DNA of 43,598 bases from positions 1-43,598 of IMG/VR virus record IMGVR_UViG_3300031740_000004. The stretch is one strand, 5' to 3'. The stretch comes from a virus. The translations under genes were made by a program, and so were the position numbers. Under the pieces are notes generated by a model. It saw only the letters and a program-made list of their open reading frames with translations. It was not told where the DNA came from and did not search any database. Positions 1 to 6,822 of the stretch are shown here, piece after piece; positions within the stretch are counted from its first letter, which is position 1; the number at the start of each line of letters is the position of its first letter.

Positions 1-1668
1 CTGACGGAGGCAGAGCGGGAGCTGGCGAAGGACTGGGGCCCGATCCACCAAGTGGCTGGTTACCGCGTGGCGATGGCGCACCAGCTGCAGGCGATCGGCG
101 CCCTACAGGTTCACCACTACCAAGCCCTGCTCAACGACGACATGGGGCTCGGCAAGACCGCCACCGCGCTGTGGTCCTGGTGGGCCAGCGGGCTACGACG
201 GCTCGCCGTCGTCTGCCCGAAGAGCGTCAAGCTGAACTGGCGTGCCGAAGTCGCTGCGACCATAGAGCCGCCCGAGACGCTGCCGTGCTTCGTGGTCGAT
301 GGGACCCCAACTCAGCGCGCTGACACCTTCGCTGCGCTGGCGCATCACCTCGACCAGAAGAAGAACCAGCGTGCCGTCGTCGTCGTGAACTACGACACCT
401 TGAGGCTGTTGCCGATGCCTCAGCAGGCTCTGTTGCGCACCTGGTGCGCGGGACAGGCAGCTGTCCTGGACGAGTCGCACTACATCAAGAGCAAGGATGC
501 AGCGCGGACCAAGGCGGTGTTCGACCTCTTCTCTGGAGCAGCTTTCAGACTGGCGTTGTCAGGCACGCCAGTCAGAAACACGATCGAGGATCTGTTCACG
601 CAGTGCGAGTTTGTCAGGCCAGGAAGCTGGGTGAGTTCTCACGACTTCAACAACCGATACCTGGTGATCGTGCCGACGCAATTCGCTGGTCGCAGACGCC
701 CGGTCAACATCGTGCGCGGAACGAAGAACGTAGCCGAGCTCAACGCGGTGCTCAACACCATGCGCATCGCGAGAAAGAAGGAGGACGTGCTCAATCTCCC
801 GCCGAAGATCCACACCAAGCCGCTGATCGAGCTCGAGGACGCGCACCTAGCCGTCTACAAGGCGATGAAGGACTACGCGGTCATGGAGCTGGCCAAGCTG
901 ATGACCAGCGGAGACCCAGAATGCACGTTGTGCGAAGGCAAGGGCGTCGTTGCTGTGAAGTTCGACGACCCGCTGGCTCCGCCAGAGACGACAACGTGCA
1001 AGTGCACCAACCGCACCACCACCATCTTCCAGCCCGCAGCACGGTCGACAGTCGAGGCCGCCATGCGCTGCGAGCAGATTGCTCAGGGGTTCCTCGGTGG
1101 GATCCCTGAGACCTATCTCTCCAAGCACGCAGCCTACCTCGTCAAGCACGCCGAGAAGGTCGAGGGAGCTCCAGGCGCGCTGATCTTCCCTGAGTCACCG
1201 AAGCTAGTCTGGCTGTGCGAGGCGATCGAGGAGATCACCGGCGCCGGCCGACAGGTGGTCGTGTTCAGTCGCTTCAACGTGCCGCTCAAGTGGCTGTTCA
1301 AGCAATACGAAGCCGACGCCGTGCTGCTGACCGGCGACGTCGACACGCTCGAGAGACAAGAGTTCCTCGATCACTTCCAGGCCAAGGGCAAGAGCATCAT
1401 GCTCTGCCAGGTGAAGCTTGCGGAGGGATTCAACCTCACGTCCGCGAGCGACGTGTTGTTCCTTGGACGCGATTGGTCACCCGCGATCAACGCTCAGGCT
1501 GAAGCGCGGTGCCATCGCATCGGCTCGAAAGGCACGGTCAACGTGCAGATCCCGATCGTGCAGAACACGATCGAGAAGATGATCGACAAGGCGCTGTCGG
1601 CCAAGGATGCAGACGCGCAACAGGCTCTGAGGAACGTGACTGTGCAACAATTGGTGGAGGCGTTGTGA
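1..1668 (+). CDS. SNF2-family DEAD/H-box helicase, 5' end cut by window
   Basis: Superfamily 2 helicase of the SNF2/Rad54 type, an ATP-driven DNA translocase that in phages probably serves replication, recombination or repair. Counting from a GTG at 52, motif I DDMGLGKT is at about residues 29-36, motif II DESH at 140-143, motif III SGTP at 170-173, and a motif VI-like QAEARCHRIG near 482-491, so both RecA-like lobes are present. An insertion around residues 291-320 carries a C-x2-C and a later C-x-C, possibly a zinc knuckle. The frame is open back to base 1 with coding-like sequence, and the GTG at 52 has no clear ribosome site, so the true start probably lies outside the window. The stop overlaps the next gene's GTG. 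Family is certain; exact role is not. Confidence 0.9.
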   Translation: MTEAERELAKDWGPIHQVAGYRVAMAHQLQAIGALQVHHYQALLNDDMGLGKTATALWSWWASGLRRLAVVCPKSVKLNWRAEVAATIEPPETLPCFVVDGTPTQRADTFAALAHHLDQKKNQRAVVVVNYDTLRLLPMPQQALLRTWCAGQAAVLDESHYIKSKDAARTKAVFDLFSGAAFRLALSGTPVRNTIEDLFTQCEFVRPGSWVSSHDFNNRYLVIVPTQFAGRRRPVNIVRGTKNVAELNAVLNTMRIARKKEDVLNLPPKIHTKPLIELEDAHLAVYKAMKDYAVMELAKLMTSGDPECTLCEGKGVVAVKFDDPLAPPETTTCKCTNRTTTIFQPAARSTVEAAMRCEQIAQGFLGGIPETYLSKHAAYLVKHAEKVEGAPGALIFPESPKLVWLCEAIEEITGAGRQVVVFSRFNVPLKWLFKQYEADAVLLTGDVDTLERQEFLDHFQAKGKSIMLCQVKLAEGFNLTSASDVLFLGRDWSPAINAQAEARCHRIGSKGTVNVQIPIVQNTIEKMIDKALSAKDADAQQALRNVTVQQLVEAL

Positions 1669-1889
1669 TCCAACCCGACGTCATCCAGGCGGCAGCGCGT
1701 CGACTCGCCGGCAAGATGGTCGCCGATCAAGCTGCCAAGCTGATGATGACGATCACCAACCTGGACGCCGGCAAGACAACCGATGCGACCGCCCTGGTGA
1801 TCGTGGCCCGCGACACTGCGATCGGCAAGCTACTCAAGTTCATCGACGACAGCAGCAAAGGCTTCATTTCGGAGATCATTCCACCATGA
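1665..1889 (+). CDS. hypothetical protein (74 aa)
   Basis: Small protein of unknown function. The GTG start at 1665 overlaps the helicase stop (GTGA), and its own stop overlaps the next ATG, which argues for a translationally coupled gene rather than a chance frame. The sequence is mixed alpha-type, with an N-terminal helix rich in Ala, Lys and Met, an LVIVARD segment and a C-terminal helix. There is no recognisable motif, membrane segment or signal peptide. A longer in-frame extension upstream to 1509 lies wholly inside the helicase gene and was not used. Confidence 0.6.
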   Translation: MIQPDVIQAAARRLAGKMVADQAAKLMMTITNLDAGKTTDATALVIVARDTAIGKLLKFIDDSSKGFISEIIPP

Positions 1890-2191
1890 GAGTCAACGTC
1901 TACGCGGAAGAGATGACCCAGCGCGTCGAGATCATCGACAAGGAGATCGACGGCACCAAGTTCACCGGCTTGCGGTTCTACCTCGAGCTGCCGGTCACAC
2001 AGATGACCAGGCAAGGACCAGTGCAGGTGAGTGGTCCGTTCATGCACCACGCTGGCGACGACGACAGCAGCGCGGTGACCTTCTGGGGCAAGCAAGACCT
2101 GCGTCGCGTGCTGAAGAAGGCACTCAAGCTGCTGGACGAGCACTACGGCGAACCGATGGAAGTCGATCCAGGCCAGCTGGAGAGACCATGA
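1886..2191 (+). CDS. hypothetical protein (101 aa)
   Basis: Unrecognised protein. The N-terminal half alternates hydrophobic and polar residues like a beta sheet (VEIIDKEIDGTKFTGLRFYL). The C-terminal part is a lysine/leucine-rich helix (LRRVLKKALKLLDEHYG). The ATG overlaps the upstream stop, and its TGA overlaps the next start, so it sits in a coupled chain. It has no Cys clusters and no membrane segment. The composition suggests a small soluble alpha/beta protein, but I cannot assign a role. Confidence 0.7.
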   Translation: MRVNVYAEEMTQRVEIIDKEIDGTKFTGLRFYLELPVTQMTRQGPVQVSGPFMHHAGDDDSSAVTFWGKQDLRRVLKKALKLLDEHYGEPMEVDPGQLERP

Positions 2192-2370
2192 CCACCGCGC
2201 TCCTCGTCAGCCTCTCGCTGTTCGTCCTGATCTTCGCGATTCGGATCTGGCACATGAGCGGTGTCATGGACGAGCTCGAGCTGAGGATCCTGAAGCTCGA
2301 GCAGGCTCGGAAGCTTGACGAGCAGTTCCTGACTGACCACACACACTCAATCAGCGACCTTGACCCATGA
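2188..2370 (+). CDS. small single-pass membrane protein with helical tail (60 aa)
   Basis: Residues 3-20 (TALLVSLSLFVLIFAIRI) form one hydrophobic segment at the extreme N-terminus. A heptad-like charged helix follows (ELELRILKLEQARKLDEQF) and could be a coiled coil. This is the shape of an inner-membrane anchor with a cytoplasmic or periplasmic helix, but the partner is unknown. It overlaps both neighbours by four bases. It might be a holin-like or membrane-targeting early protein; nothing in the sequence decides between these. Confidence 0.6.
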   Translation: MTTALLVSLSLFVLIFAIRIWHMSGVMDELELRILKLEQARKLDEQFLTDHTHSISDLDP

Positions 2371-2582
2371 CCTACACACTCGTTGAAGTCGGACTCTCTC
2401 GGTTCAACTGCGAAGCCTGTGGCGTCACCTTCGCGATCCCGACCAGCTACTACGATCGCTGGAGAGAAGGCGATGTCGAGCGGTGCCGGCTGGTCTACTG
2501 CCCGTGCTGCGGCCACAAGTGGCACTGTGGAGAGTCGACGATCGGAAGCGCAAGCAGCTTGAGGTGCGCAAGGGTCTGCTGA
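2367..2582 (+). CDS. zinc-finger protein, N-terminal part (frameshifted, 71 aa)
   Basis: Begins with a treble-clef-like CEAC pair at residues 15-18 and a second pair in CPCCGHKW near residues 46-53, followed by HCGES. In a phage zinc-finger family I recognise, this CxxC/CxxCGH region is followed by a charged helix and a C-terminal CPCCNR finger. Here that helix and finger lie in the -1 frame (through 2698), while this frame ends in a low-complexity tail and a TGA. A one-base shift just after the GES codons (about 2537) would join the two parts. I therefore see this ORF as the first piece of one gene, broken by a mutation, a sequencing error or recoding. Confidence 0.6.
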   Translation: MTYTLVEVGLSRFNCEACGVTFAIPTSYYDRWREGDVERCRLVYCPCCGHKWHCGESTIGSASSLRCARVC

Positions 2583-2587
2583 CGAGG

Positions 2588-2698
2588 ATGAAGAACCGCG
2601 TCGGCAACGGTGTCTGTCCATGCTGCAACCGACACTTCAAGAACCTGCAGGGGCACATGAAGACCAAGCACCCGGAGTTCAAGGACAGCGAGTCGTGA
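2588..2698 (+). CDS. zinc-finger protein, C-terminal part (frameshifted)
   Basis: From the ATG at 2588 this frame encodes a 36-residue classical-looking finger. CPCCNRHF supplies the two cysteines, and the histidines come from the GHMKTKHP segment. Upstream in the same frame, but before this ATG, lies a charged helix (DDRKRKQLEVRKGLLTRMK) that normally connects the two fingers of this family. It could be translated alone as a small C2H2 protein, or as the C-terminus of the gene starting at 2367 if the frame shifts by -1 near 2537. Its stop overlaps the GTG of the next gene. Confidence 0.55.
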   Translation: MKNRVGNGVCPCCNRHFKNLQGHMKTKHPEFKDSES

Positions 2699-2970
2699 AC
2701 CGGCCATGCCCCTACTGCGGAGCTCCAAACGACTGCGACACCTACCTTGGAGCAGAGACCTACAAGCCAACAGAAGGCGATGTGTCGCTCTGCTTCTCGT
2801 GCGGCGAGCTGTGCGTCTTCGGGCCAAACGCGGAGAGCGTGTTGAAGCCAACGGAGGAGCAGCGGCAGAGGCTGATGGACAATCCGCGCATGCGTCAGCG
2901 GATCTTCCAAGCGCAAATGGCCATCCCGAAGTTCAACCAGAAGGTGCGTCGTGAGCCGAAGCGTTGTTGA
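2695..2970 (+). CDS. small zinc-ribbon protein (91 aa)
   Basis: The GTG at 2695 overlaps the preceding stop. N-terminal residues include CPYCGAPNDC and, about 30 residues later, CFSCGEL, so two CxxC knuckles are spaced as in a zinc ribbon. The C-terminal half is a helix rich in Arg and Gln (RMRQRIFQAQMAIPKFNQK) and basic at the end. Small ribbons like this often bind nucleic acid or a polymerase subunit, but the target here is unknown. The last 20 bases overlap the following gene. Confidence 0.7.
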   Translation: MNRPCPYCGAPNDCDTYLGAETYKPTEGDVSLCFSCGELCVFGPNAESVLKPTEEQRQRLMDNPRMRQRIFQAQMAIPKFNQKVRREPKRC

Positions 2971-3373
2971 GAACCTCGAGAACTTCTTCCGACCGAAGGA
3001 GACCAAGGAGCCGAGGATCGAGAAGCCGGTCTTTGACAAGCCGGTCTTCGGCGCCGTGCCAGAGCAACTGTGGAGAGACCTGATCCATGCCTTCGAGCCA
3101 ACTATGAAGCCCAACCCACACGATCCCTACCACGTCATCCTCGAGCTGATCAAAGACCTGCACAGCACCAACCTCACCAGGCAGAAGGAGATCCTCGAGC
3201 TGCGTGACCAGAACCGGAAGCTGATGAGCGACAGCGCCGGCTACGAAGAGTCGAAGAAGCTCCGGCTAGAGATCCTCAAGTGGATCCGCAACTGGCGCGA
3301 CTCGAAGCCAGTGAAGAAGAGCGAGTGGGTCGCATTGATCAATCAGATCTACGACGCGCTCGACAACCAATGA
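2951..3373 (+). CDS. hypothetical helical protein (140 aa)
   Basis: Starts at a GTG 20 bases inside the previous gene. It has a lysine/proline-rich N-terminus with a repeated KPVFDKPVF element, then mostly amphipathic helices. One is a coiled-coil candidate around LTRQKEILELRDQNRKLM, and a Trp-rich stretch follows (LKWIRNWRD). There are no cysteines or membrane segments. I do not recognise the family. Its ATGA junction with the next gene supports expression. Confidence 0.65.
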   Translation: MSRSVVENLENFFRPKETKEPRIEKPVFDKPVFGAVPEQLWRDLIHAFEPTMKPNPHDPYHVILELIKDLHSTNLTRQKEILELRDQNRKLMSDSAGYEESKKLRLEILKWIRNWRDSKPVKKSEWVALINQIYDALDNQ

Positions 3374-3648
3374 GCGCCGTCAACAAGGCTGTTGCTGCAG
3401 AGCGTGGTCGCTGCCTGTGGATCCTGGACACGATCGCCGACGACCTGAAGAAGCAAGTGGGCCGGAAGATCTTGGTCGAGTCCGAGATCCACTTGGTCAA
3501 GGTGAAGCTGGCGATCGCGACCGCATTGGTCAGCAAAGCCAAGCGACTGATCGTCAGCGGTGTGCAGCCAAAGAAGGACCAATCGGTCGAAGAGATCGTG
3601 AAGGAGGCTGCCGACGAGCCTCGAACCGAAGGGAGCGATGGCTACTAG
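3370..3648 (+). CDS. hypothetical helical protein (92 aa)
   Basis: The ATG at 3370 overlaps the upstream TGA; an in-frame extension back to 3280 lies inside the neighbouring gene and was rejected. The N-terminal part (AVAAERGRCLWILDTIADDLKKQ) resembles the Ala/Glu-Arg helices seen in many small phage proteins, and the C-terminus is acidic and probably disordered. Function unknown. The last 11 bases overlap the next ORF. Confidence 0.65.
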   Translation: MSAVNKAVAAERGRCLWILDTIADDLKKQVGRKILVESEIHLVKVKLAIATALVSKAKRLIVSGVQPKKDQSVEEIVKEAADEPRTEGSDGY

Positions 3649-3850
3649 CGGAGCAGACGAATGGCGCCAAAGAAGTCAGCCAGTGAGACGCATGCCTCGT
3701 CCCGCTCCAGAGCGAAGGGGCGGTTTACCACAGCCAAAGAAGTTCCAGTCACAAGACTTCCGCAAGCAAAAGCTCGGAGGCCGGATGTCGCTGCCGCTCG
3801 ATCCAAAGAGTCCGCAGTTCATTCTCGCTTACATGCTGACAAGCAACTGA
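3638..3850 (+). CDS. hypothetical basic small protein (70 aa)
   Basis: A short basic, Pro/Arg/Gln-rich protein ending in a more ordered segment (SPQFILAYMLTSN). It starts at an ATG inside the end of the previous gene. It competes with another frame (3661-4077) that shares this stretch. I prefer this frame because its stop falls just before a plausible separate start at 3859 and its C-terminus looks structured. Function unknown and confidence moderate at best. Confidence 0.5.
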   Translation: MATSGADEWRQRSQPVRRMPRPAPERRGGLPQPKKFQSQDFRKQKLGGRMSLPLDPKSPQFILAYMLTSN

Positions 3851-3858
3851 GCGGGTCG

Positions 3859-4077
3859 ATGGTCTTCAAGGTGCAAGTGTCGGTCGGCCCAGACAAGAGC
3901 CAGACGCTCGCCTACAACGAGACCGAAGAGCACGTGCTGCAGATCCCGACCCCGACCGCCCTCCTCCGACTGCTCAACGGCCGACCGAAGGCGTTCTTCA
4001 TCGGCCGAGTGGTCAACAAGGTGCTGCACCTCGAGTCCATGCTGCCGGACGAAGAGGCGGAGCTGATCACGTGGTAG
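3859..4077 (+). CDS. hypothetical protein (72 aa)
   Basis: The start is taken at the ATG at 3859, giving a compact protein (MVFKVQVSVGPDKSQTLAYN...) with alternating beta-strand residues, then a short leucine-rich helix and FFIGRVVNK. The same frame extends upstream to 3661 with a low-complexity Arg/Ser/Ala N-terminus, which I consider out-of-frame shadow of the 70-residue ORF. The GTG of the next gene overlaps its end by seven bases. No known motif. Confidence 0.6.
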   Translation: MVFKVQVSVGPDKSQTLAYNETEEHVLQIPTPTALLRLLNGRPKAFFIGRVVNKVLHLESMLPDEEAELITW

Positions 4078-4427
4078 AACAGATCACGCTTCGCCAAGCG
4101 GCTGAGGAATGGATCAGGGACCATCCCGTCGCCATGGGCCTGTTCAGGCGGTTTGCTCTCGAGGCTTTCGCGAGCAAGCGACGGTTTGGCATTGGGGCAT
4201 TGGCTGAGCGAGTTCGATGGGAATACACGATCGACGTGAAGCTCGACCCTGACGACTTCAAGATCAACAACAACTGGCGAGCCTACATTGCTCGCACACT
4301 CATTCGAGAGAACGAGGGGCTAAACGATCTGATCGAGTGTCGAGTCACCAAGGCGGCCAACAGGCCATACAGAGCTCCACGAGTTGATCCGGTTGTGAAC
4401 CCGCTCGACGAAGGATGGGTGTTGTGA
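4071..4427 (+). CDS. conserved phage hypothetical protein (118 aa)
   Basis: GTG start inside the end of the previous gene. The central part FKINNNWRAYIARTLI followed by a basic C-terminus (RPYRAPRV) matches a type of small protein I have seen repeatedly in phage early regions, with an N-terminal helix, a beta region (ALAERVRWEYTI) and an N-N-x-R/W-AY-x-AR segment. It has no assigned biochemical activity that I know of. The composition suggests a soluble DNA- or RNA-associated protein. GTGA overlap with the next gene. Confidence 0.7.
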   Translation: MVEQITLRQAAEEWIRDHPVAMGLFRRFALEAFASKRRFGIGALAERVRWEYTIDVKLDPDDFKINNNWRAYIARTLIRENEGLNDLIECRVTKAANRPYRAPRVDPVVNPLDEGWVL

Positions 4428-4684
4428 TCAAGCGTGACCCTGTTCCACCTGACTGGCCGCTCCCATGGGGCACGCACAAGGACGTCGCGATCAAGGACGT
4501 GCCGGTCAGCTACCTGGTCTGGCTGCGCGCACAGTTCTGGATCAGCGACTACCCAGCGATCTATGCCTACCTGCAGACGAGGAAGGCCGAGCTTGATGCC
4601 GCAGCTGCAGCCGAGAGTCCTGTCGCCAACGCGACGGCGACGTTCTCCAGCTACGAAGACTACTTGAGGGTCCGTGGCCGATGA
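4424..4684 (+). CDS. DUF3820-like small protein (86 aa)
   Basis: The N-terminal segment LPWGTHKDVAIKDVPVSYLV corresponds to the DUF3820 pattern (M-P-x-G-K-xK-G-x-x-L-x-D-x-P-x-x-Y-L-x-W), a roughly 60-residue domain common in phages and bacteria. Its activity is not established to my knowledge. The start is set at the GTG overlapping the previous stop (GTGA); an ATG nine bases upstream is possible. An Ala-rich linker and a short C-terminal helix follow the domain. A second protein of the same kind is encoded on the opposite strand at 41463-41660. Confidence 0.7.
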   Translation: MIKRDPVPPDWPLPWGTHKDVAIKDVPVSYLVWLRAQFWISDYPAIYAYLQTRKAELDAAAAAESPVANATATFSSYEDYLRVRGR

Positions 4685-5103
4685 GCGACTGCATTCAATG
4701 GTGGGGTTCGTTTCACAGCAACGGCCAAGGGCAAGCTTGGGAACGGCTGACTCGACGCAAGATCACCGCGCACAGGCTGGCGTGGCTCGAGTGCTTCGGC
4801 GAGATCCCGGCCGGCATGTGCGTCATCCACCGCTGCTCCAACACAGGCTGCGTGAACCCGGAGCACCTCATGCTCGGCACGCACGCCGAGAACACGCACC
4901 AGATGGTCGCTCGCGGCCGCTGCAAGCGAAGCGGGCAAGCAGCGAAGGCACTGACCGCTGAGACGGCCTTCCAGGTCCGTCGGCTCTACCACGACGGCTG
5001 GTCGATCAGGGACCTGTCCGAAGGATTCGGTCTCCACCCTGGCCGCGTCTGGCGCATCGTCAACAACAAGACTTGGAAGCATGCCTCATCCAAAGCCACC
5101 TGA
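4681..5103 (+). CDS. HNH endonuclease with C-terminal helix-turn-helix (140 aa)
   Basis: Residues about 30-80 hold the HNH_3 homing-endonuclease type core: HRLAWLECFGEIPAG, then a His in VIHRCSNTGCVNPEHLMLGT, where the NPEHL element supplies the Asn and the second His. A C-terminal helix-turn-helix (RRLYHDGWSIRDLSEGFGL) probably binds DNA. Such free-standing HNH enzymes are mobile in phage genomes and cut near their insertion site. The ATGA overlap with the DUF3820-like gene shows it is embedded cleanly in the operon. The last 23 bases overlap a doubtful ORF. Confidence 0.85.
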   Translation: MSDCIQWWGSFHSNGQGQAWERLTRRKITAHRLAWLECFGEIPAGMCVIHRCSNTGCVNPEHLMLGTHAENTHQMVARGRCKRSGQAAKALTAETAFQVRRLYHDGWSIRDLSEGFGLHPGRVWRIVNNKTWKHASSKAT

Positions 5104-5398
5104 TCCGCTCGAGCACTTCAACGAGTGGGTCCACACCAACAACTGGCAGAACGAGACACAGCGATGGCTGTGCGCGTTCTACGCCAAGACTTTCCCCGGT
5201 CGAGTAGTTCCCCTTCTTGCATTCCTACTGGAGCAACATGGCAAGCAACAAATTGAAGGTGACGATCAGTCACGACGGTTACACGACGATTGCGGAGTCA
5301 AGCAACCTTCGCACGGTCCAGAAGTGCCTTTCCCTGATCGCCGAAGACGCTCTGGTGAACCCACCCAGCGCCGAGGCCGTAGCACTGGAGGCCGCTGA
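5081..5398 (+). CDS. doubtful ORF, plausible N-terminus only
   Basis: Residues 1-45 (MPHPKPPDPLEHFNEWVHTN onward, with WLCAFYAKTFPGR) look like real protein and fill the space between the HNH gene and the start at 5238. From about base 5240 the frame turns Arg/Gln-rich and runs beneath the better-supported 92-residue gene for 160 bases. Either a short gene has lost its stop through a frameshift, or only one of the two frames is used. I cannot assign a function. Confidence 0.35.
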   Translation: MPHPKPPDPLEHFNEWVHTNNWQNETQRWLCAFYAKTFPGRVVPLLAFLLEQHGKQQIEGDDQSRRLHDDCGVKQPSHGPEVPFPDRRRRSGEPTQRRGRSTGGR

Positions 5399-5516
5399 GG
5401 CCACGATCTCAGAGCTGCGGCAGGCGAAATACGACCTCCAGAGCAAGCTCGCGACCCTCGAGAAGCGCGTCTTCGCCAAGCTCGACGAGAAGCCTGCGGA
5501 GACCCAAGCCGCATGA
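5238..5516 (+). CDS. hypothetical coiled-coil protein (92 aa)
   Basis: The start at ATG 5238 is chosen because a GGAG lies four bases upstream; an in-frame ATG at 5217 lacks this. Residues 1-35 look like a small beta-containing unit (KLKVTISHDGYTTIAES). The C-terminal half is a strong coiled coil (EAAEATISELRQAKYDLQSK). No enzymatic motif. The stop overlaps the next ATG (ATGA). Confidence 0.65.
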   Translation: MASNKLKVTISHDGYTTIAESSNLRTVQKCLSLIAEDALVNPPSAEAVALEAAEATISELRQAKYDLQSKLATLEKRVFAKLDEKPAETQAA

Positions 5517-5938
5517 GCCACCTCGACAAGGCGCAAGCCTACTTCACCGCGCGCCGCCTGATGGACGACGCGAAGGAAGCTCACACCAAAGCCTACGACA
5601 CATGCAAGCGGGCCGAGCGCGAGCTCGTGGACTCCATGCTCGAGGAAGGCGTGAAGAGCTTCAAGCTGGACGAGCAGCTCGCCGTCTCGCTACGCAAGAA
5701 CTTCTCCGTCAGCTGCACCCAAGAGAACGAGAGCCAGGTCCGCGACTGGCTGGCGGAGGTGCACGGTGACGTGACCAAGTTCGAGAAGCTCGTGCTCTAC
5801 AAGCCGTTCGTCGTTGCCTGGCTCAAGGAGTTCGTTGAGAAGGGAGCGATGGATCTATACACCATCCCCGAGTTCCTGAACTTCAGCATGTCGCCTGGCG
5901 TGCAGGTGAGGGGATGGAAGGGAAGCAGCGAAGAGTGA
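5513..5938 (+). CDS. hypothetical protein of phage early region (141 aa)
   Basis: An N-terminal long helix (AQAYFTARRLMDDAKEAHTK) is followed by a beta-rich section (SFKLDEQLAVSLRKNFSVSC) and a helical C-terminus with an FEKLVLYKPFVVAWLKEF segment. This helix-strand-helix order, with a 'K-L-D-x-x-x-x-V-S-L-R-K' core, resembles proteins found next to SSB or recombination genes in phages, where some are described as nuclease inhibitors. I only see the resemblance in layout. It lies directly before the SSB-like gene, which fits a role in DNA transactions. Confidence 0.65.
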   Translation: MSHLDKAQAYFTARRLMDDAKEAHTKAYDTCKRAERELVDSMLEEGVKSFKLDEQLAVSLRKNFSVSCTQENESQVRDWLAEVHGDVTKFEKLVLYKPFVVAWLKEFVEKGAMDLYTIPEFLNFSMSPGVQVRGWKGSSEE

Positions 5939-5961
5939 GAGAGAACAGAGAGAAGAGAACC

Positions 5962-6741
5962 ATGACCCAAGAAAACCAGATCACACCGTGGAAGCCGGCA
6001 GCCTTCGCAGGCTCCGACCTCCTTCCCGTCTCCGCCTCTGCACCACGAGACCGCAGCCAGCTGGTCGGTCGAGAGAACGTCGAAGAGAGCGACCTGATCC
6101 TGCCGACACTCCGACTACTGCAGGGCCAGAGCCCGGCGGTCACCGAGGGCGTGGCAGGAGCTCGCCCAGGCGTGTTCATGCACAGCACCAGCCAGATGCT
6201 CTTCGAGCCGCCGATCCGCGTGCTGGTGATCGCGCACACCAAGAGCAACGCACTGTTCCCGAACGCGAACGACCCGCGCAGTGCCGGCATGGAGCGGTGC
6301 GTCAGCCGCGACGCCATCGAAGGCACCGTCTACGGTCTTTGCGAGGAGTGCAAGAAGTGCACGGAGTGGGACGGCAGGAAGCCGCCGATCGGCGCGCAGT
6401 CACACAACCTGGTGGTGATGACCGAGCACGGCCCTGCCATTCTGCGCTTCTCTCGGACCAGCTTCCAAGACGCCAAGGCGTTCATCACCACCTGGATGAT
6501 GAGCGACAAGAACCTGTGGGCACATCCGGTGGTGGTGCGCGTGAAGAAGGAACCCAAGCTGCTGCCGAGCGGTCAGCAGACGACGTTCTGCACCGCGGCA
6601 CCGAGCTGGATCCAGACCGAGGTGACTCCGCCGGATGTGCAGGCAATGGCGCTGGCGTGGCACCAGAAGATCATGGCCGCGCACGGCAGCGGCAAGCTCA
6701 GCGGCGACGACGACACCGACAAGAGCAACGTTCCTTTCTAG
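5962..6741 (+). CDS. SSB-like single-stranded DNA-binding protein (259 aa)
   Basis: The start is the ATG at 5962, behind a purine-rich GAGAGAAGAGAA; an extension to 5914 is unlikely. The C-terminus is acidic and ends DDDTDKSNVPF, closely like the DDD-x-PF tip by which single-stranded DNA-binding proteins recruit partners. The body has beta-type segments and a Cys group (CEECKKC). I infer an SSB role from the tail and from its position just before the primase-helicase. A clear OB-fold cannot be proved by eye. A strong hairpin follows the stop and could terminate transcription or protect the mRNA. Confidence 0.65.
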   Translation: MTQENQITPWKPAAFAGSDLLPVSASAPRDRSQLVGRENVEESDLILPTLRLLQGQSPAVTEGVAGARPGVFMHSTSQMLFEPPIRVLVIAHTKSNALFPNANDPRSAGMERCVSRDAIEGTVYGLCEECKKCTEWDGRKPPIGAQSHNLVVMTEHGPAILRFSRTSFQDAKAFITTWMMSDKNLWAHPVVVRVKKEPKLLPSGQQTTFCTAAPSWIQTEVTPPDVQAMALAWHQKIMAAHGSGKLSGDDDTDKSNVPF

Positions 6742-6769
6742 TTGCATCGAGCAACGCTCCAGGAAAGAT

Positions 6770-6811
6770 GAGAGGCCCGTCGCGCGATGAACGCGGCGGG
6801 CCTCTCTGTTT
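6770..6811 (+). terminator. GC-rich hairpin after SSB-like gene
   Basis: Two arms, GAGAGGCCCG (6770-6779) and CGGGCCTCTC (6797-6806), are perfectly complementary over 10 bp. The stem continues past one mismatch with CGCG/CGCG, around a 7-base loop. It is followed by TGTTT, a weak U-run, so it could be a rho-independent terminator that leaks into the primase gene, or a processing or stability element. Confidence 0.65.
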
Positions 6812-6812
6812 C

Positions 6813-6817
6813 GGAGG
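6813..6817 (+). promoter_or_regulatory. ribosome binding site deciding the primase start
   Basis: GGAGG lies five bases before the ATG at 6823. This marks 6823 as the start, rather than the in-frame ATG at 6787, which sits inside the loop of the preceding hairpin. Confidence 0.75.
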
Positions 6818-6822
6818 ACTCC

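Noticed and set aside
3661-4077. 138-residue version of the gene ending at 4077
   Set aside because: Its first 66 residues are low-complexity and overlap a better ORF; the structured part begins at the ATG at 3859.
6787-6822. Upstream ATG for the primase-helicase
   Set aside because: It sits in the loop of the hairpin and lacks a ribosome site; GGAGG marks the ATG at 6823.
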